From NCBI GenBank assembly GCA_965277625.1, contig OZ255827.1, positions 310,001-374,000 of the forward strand: a DNA stretch of 64,000 bases, read 5' to 3'. The position numbers and the translations under genes were made by a program. The stretch is from G965195345 sp965277625 (GTDB taxonomy: Bacteria > Pseudomonadota > Gammaproteobacteria > CAKMZV01). The notes under the pieces are model-generated. The model worked only from the letters and a program-made list of their open reading frames with translations, was not told where the DNA came from and ran no database searches. Of the stretch, positions 18,682-26,168 are shown piece by piece (the stretch's first letter is position 1; each line of letters opens with the position of its first letter).

Positions 18682-18702
18682 CATCATAGAGGCATAGCAA
18701 CA
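18682..18702. repeat. 21-bp direct repeat, copy 1
   Basis: Starts CATCATAGAGG and ends GCAACA. It is identical to 19195-19215, 513 bp away in the same orientation. It lies 21 bp after the giant gene's stop and before its terminator. Confidence 0.85.
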
Positions 18703-18724
18703 ACTTATCAGACTCGCATGAACG

Positions 18725-18766
18725 ACTGCACTGGGTCAAATTCAAAAGACCCAGTGCAGTTTTTCG
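18725..18766 (+). terminator. Strong rho-independent terminator of the giant lipoprotein gene
   Basis: A perfect 13-bp stem, ACTGCACTGGGTC paired with GACCCAGTGCAGT, with a 10-nt A-rich loop, followed by a T run. It is 64 bp downstream of the stop codon. Confidence 0.92.
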
Positions 18767-19252
18767 AATTCAACAACAGTTGAGTTTGTAACGATCAATA
18801 ATCAAACAGCGTTCATGTTTTTGGCCATAAAACAGATGATCGATTGCCAAAACTGGTGATTGCTTTTCTAAATGCTCATCGTTGCTGGTCAAAGCCAGTC
18901 AAACAATTTAAATCACCGTAAAACCTCGAGACTGCCACGGATCTTACTCGTATAGCTTTATCGTTGTATAAACACTTCCCTCAATTGTAGTGTTTTAATC
19001 ACCTTAGATGAGCGGCATTTCGTTTATATGCTGCAACGGCCTGCATCAAGGCTTGGTCCAGTCGCATGTATTAAAAATTTATTGATGACGGCTGAATGAA
19101 TTGATTGATCTGATCATAGCCAAGATCACAGGCATTTCTCTAAAGCACTTTAGAAATAATAATCAATCTTTGAAATAGAAGTTGCCACTCGTTCCATCAT
19201 AGAGGCATAGCAACATTGATGATGTTAAGGGCAGAACAACTCATTGCGAAAA
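18767..19252. other. Gene-free stretch between the terminator and tRNA-Thr
   Basis: About 490 bp with no convincing gene. The minus strand has a 42-codon stop-free stretch ending at 18770 that reads like protein (for example LAIDHLFYGQKHERC), but it has no start or recognisable family and may be a decayed remnant or chance. Copy 2 of the 21-bp repeat lies at 19195-19215. Confidence 0.4.
19195..19215. repeat. 21-bp direct repeat, copy 2
   Basis: Identical to 18682-18702, direct orientation, 37 bp from the 3' end of tRNA-Thr. It does not match the tRNA 3' end, so it is not a standard tRNA att duplication. Confidence 0.85.
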
Positions 19253-19328
19253 TGGTGCCGACACACGGACTCGAACCGCGAACCTACTGTTTACAAAACA
19301 GTTGCACTACCGATTGTGCTATGTCGGC
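19253..19328 (-). tRNA. tRNA-Thr (anticodon UGU)
   Basis: 76 nt including an encoded CCA end. The acceptor arm GCCGACA pairs with TGTCGGC. The D arm is GCAC...GTGC. The anticodon stem ACTGT/ACAGT encloses the loop TTTGTAA, giving anticodon TGT at 19293-19295. The T arm contains GGTTCGAGTCC. All elements fit bacterial tRNA-Thr. It stands alone, between the giant lipoprotein gene and sdhE, not in the tufB-type tRNA cluster seen in enterobacteria. Confidence 0.97.
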
Positions 19329-19361
19329 AACGTTTTATGAGTCTGCCTTTTGTTGCGGTGT

Positions 19362-19367
19362 ATTATA
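19362..19367 (-). promoter_or_regulatory. Probable -10 element for tRNA-Thr
   Basis: On the minus strand it reads TATAAT, about 34 bp upstream of the tRNA 5' end, followed by a fairly G/C-rich discriminator. The -35 region is A-rich with no good consensus. Confidence 0.45.
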
Positions 19368-19404
19368 ACGGTTTGATTTTTTTTGAATTTTGATTTTTTC
19401 AGTA

Positions 19405-19671
19405 TTAAGTCAAATTTTTATTGATGTTGTGCTTGTTTTTTAAGGATTGGCGAATTAAATGGTGGATGAGGTCAACGCCATGGTCATTTTGAACGGGTTG
19501 ATTGTGGAGTAAGTCCCATAAATCTGGGTCATCTAAGCGCAACAATCGTTGAAACCAATTTTTTTCTGCAATGCTGGCGTGTTCGTAGTGGTGTTCCAAA
19601 TAGTGGGTGGTCAATAAGTCGAGTTCTTTGTTGCCTCTGCGACACATAAGGCGTAATTTCTTTTTAATCAT
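19405..19671 (-). CDS. sdhE: FAD assembly factor SdhE
   Basis: 88-aa protein that promotes covalent flavin attachment to succinate dehydrogenase SdhA and related flavoproteins. The signature CRRGNKELD lies near residues 10-18, and FQRLLRLDDPDLWDLL matches the second half of the SdhE fold (older names YgfY, CptB). Length is normal. Its start is 6 bp after the modC stop, so it may be read through from the mod operon. That neighbour is unusual; I see no functional link. Confidence 0.9.
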   Translation of the reverse strand: MIKKKLRLMCRRGNKELDLLTTHYLEHHYEHASIAEKNWFQRLLRLDDPDLWDLLHNQPVQNDHGVDLIHHLIRQSLKNKHNINKNLT

Positions 19672-19677
19672 AGGGTG

Positions 19678-20373
19678 TTACCATGAGTGGGGGAGTATCG
19701 CTCTTTGCTCAACCCACTTGCGAATGTCATTGAGTGCAGCTGAGCAGGGTTGTAATTGTTTAACTTGCCCTTGTTTAATCCATAAAATACTGTCGGCTAA
19801 TTGTTCAAGGTCCTCTAAATCATGTGAAATGAATAAGATTGGGATGGCCAGTTGTCCAAATATAGCCTTTAGTTGAAACGTCAATTGTTTGCGCGAGACT
19901 AAGTCGAGCGATGAGAAAGGTTCATCCAACAACAGTAGCTGGGGATGACTGATTAGAGCACGAGCGATGCTCACACGTTGGATTTCACCGCCTGATAAAT
20001 GTTGAGCTGAAATATTAAATAAGGGCGTTAAATGTAATAGAGCTTCTAAGTCGATTGGACAAGGCGAAGGCGCATAACGCTTAGCCATATCTAAATTCTG
20101 AGCAACAGTGGCATGGCTGAATAAGCTGTTGGCTTGACTCACCCAGCCAATGCGCCGTTGTTCTGTCGGGATCCAAGTAGATTGGTCCATCCATGTTTGG
20201 TCGCCAAATAGAATGTGACCTTGTGGTTTTTCTAATCCGGCGATTGAACGAAGGAGGTGGCTTTTGCCACTGCCGTTTTCACCAAAAATGCCCAGCACAC
20301 CTTGAGACCATTCAAATCGCATATCAATGTTTAAGGATGGCAGCGCCGCTTGAATATGCGTTTGTAATGTCAT
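19678..20373 (-). CDS. modC: Molybdate ABC transporter ATP-binding protein, short form
   Basis: ATPase subunit, 231 aa. Walker A is GENGSGKS near residue 31, the ABC signature is LSGGEIQRVSIARAL, Walker B is LLLLDEPFSSLDL, and the switch His lies in LFISHDLEDL. It follows modB with a 4-bp overlap and completes a modABC set. Canonical ModC is about 350 aa with a C-terminal TOBE/Mop oxyanion-sensing domain; that domain is entirely missing here, so trans-inhibition through it cannot occur. Tungstate rather than molybdate transport cannot be excluded. Confidence 0.85.
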   Translation of the reverse strand: MTLQTHIQAALPSLNIDMRFEWSQGVLGIFGENGSGKSHLLRSIAGLEKPQGHILFGDQTWMDQSTWIPTEQRRIGWVSQANSLFSHATVAQNLDMAKRYAPSPCPIDLEALLHLTPLFNISAQHLSGGEIQRVSIARALISHPQLLLLDEPFSSLDLVSRKQLTFQLKAIFGQLAIPILFISHDLEDLEQLADSILWIKQGQVKQLQPCSAALNDIRKWVEQRAILPHSW

Positions 20374-21029
20374 CGAATTATTTGGATTTTGTGATCAAAA
20401 AAGTACATGAGTGAAAGGACAGTGAATGACATAATCAGTAATCCAGCGGAGTAAATGTGGGCTTTGGCGTAGTCTAATGTTTCAACCGCTTCAAAGATGA
20501 CGATAGATAACACTTGAGTCTCGTTTGGGATATTCCCGCCAATCATCAATATAACGCCAAATTCACCTATGGTATGGGCAAAAGTGAAAATCACCGCTTG
20601 CATCAAGCCCACCTGTGATTGAGGCAGCACAATGAACCGAAATTGGTTGAATGTGGTGTAGCCTAAAGTTTGTGCCGCTTCTAATTGTGCTTTGGGGACG
20701 GCACTAAATGCACCATACAAAGGTTGTATCATGAAAGGCAGGGAATAGATGATGGAGGCGATGAGCAAGCCTTTAAAATTAAAAACCAATGGGTCAATAC
20801 CCATGGATGCAATCAGTTGACCTATCCAGCCGACGGGGGATAAGAGGATCAACAAATAGAAGCCTAATACTGTGGGTGGCAAGACGAGCGGCAGAATGAT
20901 GATGGACTTTAGAAAGGGTTTGAATCGGCTTTGGGTTCGGGTCAACCACCAAGCCAATGGCACGCCGAAAATCAACAACACAACGACTGTAGAAGTGGCT
21001 AACAAAACGCTGAGACTAAGCGCATTCAT
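20370..21029 (-). CDS. modB: Molybdate ABC transporter permease
   Basis: Integral membrane permease of 219 aa with about five hydrophobic segments. The conserved ATPase-contacting loop is seen as EAAQTLGYTTFNQFRFIVLPQS. HTIGEFGVILMIGGNIPNET is typical of ModB. It overlaps modA and modC by 4 bp each, so the three are translationally coupled. Confidence 0.9.
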   Translation of the reverse strand: MNALSLSVLLATSTVVVLLIFGVPLAWWLTRTQSRFKPFLKSIIILPLVLPPTVLGFYLLILLSPVGWIGQLIASMGIDPLVFNFKGLLIASIIYSLPFMIQPLYGAFSAVPKAQLEAAQTLGYTTFNQFRFIVLPQSQVGLMQAVIFTFAHTIGEFGVILMIGGNIPNETQVLSIVIFEAVETLDYAKAHIYSAGLLIMSFTVLSLMYFFDHKIQIIR

Positions 21030-21790
21030 GGTTTTAAATAACCTTGTTGTTCAATGATGTTCAGTGCTTCAGCAGATTGCAAAAAGCGCCAAAACCGCTT
21101 TGCGGCTGTGGAGCATTGCCCCTTGCGTTTCAACCACACGGCACCTTGTTCGATGGGCGGGTATTCATCGAGGGGAATCACCCAGTAAGGCAAGGATTGC
21201 GTTTTTGCCAATGCCAGCGCTGTTATTGCCAAATCAGTGCTTTTGCTGTGGGCAAAATGTAAGGCCCCTGCCGCATTATTGGCATAGATGCGTGTGCCTG
21301 TAAAAGCTTGCTTGTTCAACCAATCTTGAGCGACCTTGCCATAGGGCGCCAGTTTTGGATTGGCCAATGCCAAGCGCGCAGATTGTTGCAGGGCAGATCG
21401 ACCTTGTGTGGCAGTTACACCCACCAAAGCCAATTGACCACGAGCATAGACCCAGTATTTGCAGTAGTCATGGGGGTGTTTTTTTATGTATTCGAGTGGC
21501 CGCTTCTCGTCTGCAGAGAAGTAGAAATCAGTTGCTAATCCATGATGAATTTGCGCGTATAAAAGTCCCGAAGCCCCCTGCTGAAGTTTAACCGTTTGGT
21601 TGAATGTGTTTTCATAGTGAGCACTTAGGGATTTGAAGACACCAAAAAAATTGCTCGCGACGGCCGCATTGAGCGATGGTTGACCGGTGGATGCATAGGC
21701 GCTTGAAAGAGGGAACAAAAAGCAGACGATACATTGCCAAATAACAAAACAATGGCGCAATTGTTTAAATCTATGGGAATGTCTGGACAC
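21026..21790 (-). CDS. modA: Periplasmic molybdate-binding protein
   Basis: Solute-binding subunit, 254 aa. The signal peptide has a hydrophobic core at about residues 15-30 and a probable cut after SSAYA. The mature part begins with LNAAVASNFFGVFKSL, and QQGASGLLYAQIHHG plus DFYFSADEKRPLEY supply the Ser and backbone oxyanion contacts typical of the family. First gene of modABC, which reads toward lower coordinates. No modE gene is nearby. Specificity for molybdate over tungstate is inferred from operon makeup. Confidence 0.85.
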   Translation of the reverse strand: MSRHSHRFKQLRHCFVIWQCIVCFLFPLSSAYASTGQPSLNAAVASNFFGVFKSLSAHYENTFNQTVKLQQGASGLLYAQIHHGLATDFYFSADEKRPLEYIKKHPHDYCKYWVYARGQLALVGVTATQGRSALQQSARLALANPKLAPYGKVAQDWLNKQAFTGTRIYANNAAGALHFAHSKSTDLAITALALAKTQSLPYWVIPLDEYPPIEQGAVWLKRKGQCSTAAKRFWRFLQSAEALNIIEQQGYLKP

Positions 21791-22076
21791 TTTGAAAGAA
21801 TGGTGTTTCGGTTAGAAGTGGATTTGCAATCGTTTTTGTGACCTTTATATCGATCAACTACAAGGTGTCATTGTATAGCAGTGGCCATAGCAGCGTTTGA
21901 CCTCTATGGATGGTGCGACTGTTGAATCGTTCTGGTGTCATAATTCTTTAAGCGAGATCGCTAAAGCAGCAACAGGCATTAAACGCAACATCCATCAAGC
22001 GGTAGGACTGAGTAGGATTGTGGCAAATGAGGCTGTAGGCTTAAGTTGGTCTTGATGGCTAAACGGCAAAGCATTT
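21791..22076. other. Intergenic stretch between modA and the LPS genes
   Basis: 286 bp. A 49-codon frame starts with ATG at 21906 on the plus strand but has no ribosome site or known relatives that I recognise. I see no clear promoter or terminator. Confidence 0.4.
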
Positions 22077-23165
22077 CTATAACTGCTTTTTTACTGCTTC
22101 TAATGTTTGTGTGAGCAATTGCTTGCTTGCATCATCGGTTAATTGGTTTAGAGGGGGTGCATAAATTCTTTGACAACACGCTGAGTGCGTATAGAAAGGA
22201 AAATCGGACTGTTTGTCGTTCAGATAGATACCGACGGTCGGTTTGTCGTACAGCGCGGCTATATGAAGGATGGCGGTATCAATGGTTAAAACCGAATCAA
22301 CGGTAGCTATGACAGAGAATAAATCAGTGATAGAAGTATTTTCATCAATGGCCTGCACGCTGTCTTTTAGAGGTGTCTGAGCCAAATGATCGAGATAAGT
22401 CTTTAATTTTGAGCCGCTCAGTAGGATGTTCATGGATGAAAATTGGCGGATCTCTTGACACAAAATTGCCACCAAGTGTGGTGTCAGGGTTTTGGCTGGT
22501 GTTGAACCGTGCACATGAAATAACAATGTTTTGCCCGATTGATTCTGCTTTGTTGGTGTGTGTTTTTGAGGTAAGTTGAGCGAACAATAGGTTTTAAAGT
22601 GTACGGCTTCGATAGATTGATTGGAGAGGCGATTCAATAATAGGCGATAGTTTTCAAAATGGGTTTTATGCCAATCAAAATATAGTGCTTTTGTAGGCTT
22701 TTTAGCCTCATCTAACACAAAATTATGATCGGTTTTATGAAATCCTGAGATGTACTGGGCTTGGATGGCCCAATAGATGAACAGTGACTTAGAGCGTCTG
22801 CGATAAAAAGGGTCAATGAGTAAATCAAAAGATTTTTTGCGTAATTTTTTTAGATGCCAATAGAGCGCTATGCCATTGATATTTGCAGGGAGGGTGAATT
22901 TTTTTAAGGAAGGGTCTTGTGCCAATAGCGGTTGATTTATGGTGCTGGTAATAATTGTGATTTCTAAGTGAGGGTACAGTTGTTGCAATCCTCTAATCAG
23001 AGGAAACATCATGATCAGATCGCCAATGGAATCATCGCGCAAGATGGCGATGCGAGTTAATTGATCTAAGGGGGGAATGGTGCGTTCTATTTGGTTGAAT
23101 AGATACGCATCAATGTAATTTTTAAACCAATTGCGCATCTTTGGTCGTATCGAGAATAAACGCAT
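22077..23165 (-). CDS. Glycosyltransferase family 9 (heptosyltransferase-like), second copy
   Basis: 362-aa GT9 enzyme, the family that adds ADP-heptose to the LPS inner core. The N-terminal nucleotide-sugar domain opens with RIAILRDDSIGDLIMMFPLI, the D-x-x-GD hallmark. The C-terminal domain has DSVLTIDTAILHIAALYDKPTVGI, where the conserved (D)TA/S-H segment binds the donor. It overlaps the upstream GT9 gene. The ATG at 23165 follows a TTG at 23168; an inner ATG at 23138 is also possible. Which heptosyltransferase (WaaC, F or Q-like) cannot be told from sequence alone. Confidence 0.82.
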   Translation of the reverse strand: MRLFSIRPKMRNWFKNYIDAYLFNQIERTIPPLDQLTRIAILRDDSIGDLIMMFPLIRGLQQLYPHLEITIITSTINQPLLAQDPSLKKFTLPANINGIALYWHLKKLRKKSFDLLIDPFYRRRSKSLFIYWAIQAQYISGFHKTDHNFVLDEAKKPTKALYFDWHKTHFENYRLLLNRLSNQSIEAVHFKTYCSLNLPQKHTPTKQNQSGKTLLFHVHGSTPAKTLTPHLVAILCQEIRQFSSMNILLSGSKLKTYLDHLAQTPLKDSVQAIDENTSITDLFSVIATVDSVLTIDTAILHIAALYDKPTVGIYLNDKQSDFPFYTHSACCQRIYAPPLNQLTDDASKQLLTQTLEAVKKQL

Positions 23166-24228
23166 CAATTATGGGCATTATTTTTGTTGCTTGTTGTGGT
23201 CCCCAGTCGTTTAAAAATGACTGTTCATAAATGACCTTGAAGCGATCGGAAAAGGGTTCGTACATAACATAATGATCGCCTATCGGACGGTTGGGATTTT
23301 GAGAGTAAAATCCGATGAGCGAGCGATTGAGCAAGGAAGCCAATTGTAAGATAGACGTGTCGGTCGTTACAACGTAATCACAAGCTTCTAATAAACAGTA
23401 TATGTCCAAGATGGTGGTTTCAGGGTACAGATAATGTGCGGCTAATTGAGGATATTGTTGTTTTAGACATTGAAGGGTTTCAGGTCTGCCAGACAGCAGT
23501 ACAGTGTAGCCTTTATTGATGAGTCGCTCAGCAAAGGTTTTAACAATTTCACAGGGCAGTGTTCGTATGGCATCTGCACCATCGGTGTGGAAATAAATAA
23601 AAGGTTTGGGCATTGTGTCAATGAATTTTTTTGAACGTGACCAAATCTCATTTGAAACCGGAATGGTCGATAAATCTCTATAGCTTGCAAGGTCTATTTT
23701 GGCATGGGCAAGCTGTTCAGCCAATTGACGGAAACTTTCAAAATAGGTTAAATTTTGATCTAATGGCATTTGGTAATCCATCAGTTGGTAATGGGATTCA
23801 TTAAACCCATATTTTTGTTTTTTGGTAAAACCGACATAATAACGAGGCTTTATGGCGTAGTAAATTAGCAACGCTCTGGAAATTCTTTGATCAAACGGGT
23901 CCACCAATAAATCAAATCGATTCGTACGAGCTTGACGAAAAAGTCTGAGAAACAAACGCAGCCCGCTTTTGCGAAAAGGCACTTCAATTTTTTCAATGCT
24001 TGAGTCGAAATCTAATAGATGGGCATTGCGAGGGCTACAAAGAACGGACACGCGCATCTGTGGATATTGCCGTTGTAAAAATCTGATGAAAGGGAGTGAG
24101 ACGATTAAATCACCTAATGCATCTTCACGAACAAATAAAACGCGTGTAATGTCATTAAGATTCAGGGGCGGTTTGTCCAAGTGAAAACGTTTTTTCCAAA
24201 AAAAACGCAAGATGAGGTTACGTAACAT
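23122..24228 (-). CDS. Glycosyltransferase family 9 (heptosyltransferase-like), first copy
   Basis: 368-aa GT9 enzyme with RVLFVREDALGDLIVSLPFI at the N-terminal domain and CDYVVTTDTSILQLASLLNRSLIGFY in the donor domain. It resembles its downstream neighbour, so the two probably arose by duplication. I chose ATG at 24228, which overlaps the end of the O-antigen ligase gene by 11 bp, rather than the upstream in-frame start at 24282. This fits translational coupling. Role in LPS core assembly is inferred from family and context. Confidence 0.82.
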   Translation of the reverse strand: MLRNLILRFFWKKRFHLDKPPLNLNDITRVLFVREDALGDLIVSLPFIRFLQRQYPQMRVSVLCSPRNAHLLDFDSSIEKIEVPFRKSGLRLFLRLFRQARTNRFDLLVDPFDQRISRALLIYYAIKPRYYVGFTKKQKYGFNESHYQLMDYQMPLDQNLTYFESFRQLAEQLAHAKIDLASYRDLSTIPVSNEIWSRSKKFIDTMPKPFIYFHTDGADAIRTLPCEIVKTFAERLINKGYTVLLSGRPETLQCLKQQYPQLAAHYLYPETTILDIYCLLEACDYVVTTDTSILQLASLLNRSLIGFYSQNPNRPIGDHYVMYEPFSDRFKVIYEQSFLNDWGPQQATKIMPIIDAFILDTTKDAQLV

Positions 24229-25507
24229 GGTTAGGTGTCTCGGAATGGCGGTTGCCAAACAAGATGGCGCTAAATAAAACAAAAGTAAAAATGCAATCGA
24301 TGTATATTAACAGCGCATCGGGAAATAAAAACAAAGGGCAGAACAAAGCAAATCCAGCCGCTAAAGATGGATGGGAAACAACAGGACGCCTAAAAGATTG
24401 CCACAGTTGAATCATAATGATGGCGACTAACATTGAGAAACCAACAATACCAATGCTTGCTAAATCATATATAAATTGATTATGAGGCTGAAAAAAATAC
24501 TTAGGCAAAGGCTTCAATACAAACTCACCCTGTTCGAATTTTAATTTTTGTAGTTCGGTTGAAAAATTTGTTCTATCCCTATATCTATCGAATGTCTCGG
24601 GAAAGTCACCAAAGCCCACGCCCAAAATGGGGTTATGTTTGACCATGTTGAGGGTGTTTGTTGCAAAGTAAACACGTGCCCCCCAGGAAGTTGTCGGATT
24701 GTTTAGATTTTTAAATCCTTCCAAAACTCTTTTCTGTAGAGGGTTCGAAAAACTCATTATGCCAATAATAAGTGCCATACTTGAAACTGCACCAATGGAT
24801 AATGCTTTTTTAATGGAAAACCTGGTTGCAAGATATTGGGTGACGGCAAGAGGGATAAGTAAAAATAAAACTAACCAACCCGATCGTCCTCCTGTATCAA
24901 ACAAATGAATGCTAAGCAAGGCAATGAGGCTCCATCCTATGATTTTATATGTGCGCTTTTCAGCATAAAAAAGACAATAATAAGTGAGAAGGATAATGGC
25001 CCAAGCCAGCATAGGTGCATAGATAAAACGACCGAAAACATTTGGCGGGATTGGGACTGGATCGATAATGTGTCCATCATGGGGAGATAAACCAAACATA
25101 GAATGATACGCCAGATTGGCATAGATTGCGACAAGGACCATGGCGGATATAAAGGCCAAAGTCAAAGGAATGACCCAATCTTTACGGATGGTTGTAAACA
25201 TAAATGGGAAAATCAAGAAATACAAATGTCGTTCTATGAGCCAATTAATCCACGTAGGGTTCTCGGTCCAAAGTAATGATATGGGATAGATGGCTGTGTA
25301 CGACAGCCATGCCCAAAATAGTGGGGATTTTTTTAAATACAGCCATTGATCTAATAAGTGACCGCTGAAAAACCAAACGATCATAAATATACCAGCCGCA
25401 ATCGTTGTGGCTGACGAGGATAGCGGTAAGCTGAAGAACATAATCCAAAGCAAAACGAATTGGACGACACTTACATTAATTTTTCTGGGCAATGAATGAG
25501 GCAACAT
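24218..25507 (-). CDS. waaL: O-antigen ligase family membrane protein (WaaL-like)
   Basis: 429-aa polytopic membrane protein with about ten to twelve hydrophobic segments and the long periplasmic loop typical of the Wzy_C/WaaL fold, containing GVGFGDFPETF and QPHNQFIYDLASIG. The His in HNQF is a conserved family residue. WaaL moves lipid-linked O-antigen onto lipid A-core. Placement upstream of two GT9 genes supports LPS ligation. A Wzy-type polymerase cannot be wholly excluded by sequence. Confidence 0.75.
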   Translation of the reverse strand: MLPHSLPRKINVSVVQFVLLWIMFFSLPLSSSATTIAAGIFMIVWFFSGHLLDQWLYLKKSPLFWAWLSYTAIYPISLLWTENPTWINWLIERHLYFLIFPFMFTTIRKDWVIPLTLAFISAMVLVAIYANLAYHSMFGLSPHDGHIIDPVPIPPNVFGRFIYAPMLAWAIILLTYYCLFYAEKRTYKIIGWSLIALLSIHLFDTGGRSGWLVLFLLIPLAVTQYLATRFSIKKALSIGAVSSMALIIGIMSFSNPLQKRVLEGFKNLNNPTTSWGARVYFATNTLNMVKHNPILGVGFGDFPETFDRYRDRTNFSTELQKLKFEQGEFVLKPLPKYFFQPHNQFIYDLASIGIVGFSMLVAIIMIQLWQSFRRPVVSHPSLAAGFALFCPLFLFPDALLIYIDCIFTFVLFSAILFGNRHSETPNHVT

Positions 25508-25834
25508 GGGGCTAAAGCTTTTTAATGGACAGTAGAATTTATGTCATTACAGTACTTAGTTGGTATTTTTTGCGCACGCAAATTTTACCCTTTCATCATA
25601 GGTGGCGTATTGAATTTAAATTGATTTAACCTAGTCATTCTCGTAATGATTGAAATTTCTCGCCCACTATTGTCACTGAATGGATGATGTTGTGGCAAAG
25701 AACGATAGAAAATAGCTGATTGACCTTAGGAGATCGTAATACGATTTATTGTTGTAAGGAGGCAATGTGTCGTGAGCGAAACTTTATTGAAGGTGCGATA
25801 ATGACCACCAATTCTTTGCACTGTTGGAGTATTT
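25508..25834. other. 327-bp gene-free stretch upstream of the HIT gene
   Basis: Divergent region between waaL and the HIT gene, so it must hold promoters for both, but none has good -35 and -10 boxes. An AAGGAGG at 25756-25762 stands just before ATG at 25765 (2-bp spacing) and GTG at 25772 (9-bp spacing, 9-codon frame), but neither looks like a real gene. Confidence 0.4.
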
Positions 25835-26167
25835 ATGGCAACTTTATTTACAAAAATCATTCAAAGAGAAATACCTGCAGAAATCATCTATGAAGATGAA
25901 GTCTGTATCTGTATTCGAGACATCAATCCGCGCGCGCCCATTCATGTGTTGCTGATCCCCAAAAAAGAAATCATTTCTTTGGCACATCTTGAGGAAACCG
26001 ATGTTGCATTGATGGGCTATTTGATGGCAAAACTGAATGATATTGCGACCCTCTTAGGGGTTGCTGAACATTTTAAAACTCAAATTCATACAGGCGTAGG
26101 CGGTGGTCAGGAAGTTTTTCATTTGCACATTCATCTCTTGGCTGACCCGAATAAAATTCCCGACTGA
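25835..26167 (+). CDS. hinT: HIT-family purine nucleoside phosphoramidase (HinT-like)
   Basis: 110-aa HIT protein. The histidine triad reads HLHIHLL near the C-terminus, and INPRAPIHVLLIPKKEI and HTGVGGGQEVFHLHIH match Hint-branch proteins. It hydrolyses adenosine phosphoramidates and aminoacyl-adenylates in vitro; the cellular role is diffuse. A GGAG ribosome site stands before ATG at 25835. The next gene, polA, starts 1 bp after its stop codon. Confidence 0.88.
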   Translation: MATLFTKIIQREIPAEIIYEDEVCICIRDINPRAPIHVLLIPKKEIISLAHLEETDVALMGYLMAKLNDIATLLGVAEHFKTQIHTGVGGGQEVFHLHIHLLADPNKIPD

Positions 26168-26168
26168 T

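Noticed and set aside
18770..18898. Minus-strand 42-codon stop-free stretch as a gene or pseudogene
   Set aside because: No start, no ribosome site, no known family. An open stretch this short is expected by chance.
19253..19328. tRNA-Thr as an integration site of a genomic island
   Set aside because: No integrase, and the nearby 21-bp repeat does not match the tRNA 3' end. The flanking sdhE and mod genes are ordinary.
21906..22055. 49-aa frame between modA and the LPS genes
   Set aside because: No Shine-Dalgarno, no recognised domain, and AT-rich context. Chance is the simpler reading.
25756..25801. AAGGAGG followed by short frames as a leader peptide gene upstream of the HIT gene
   Set aside because: Spacing to ATG is only 2 bp. 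The 9-codon GTG frame has no amino-acid run or attenuator hairpin after it.
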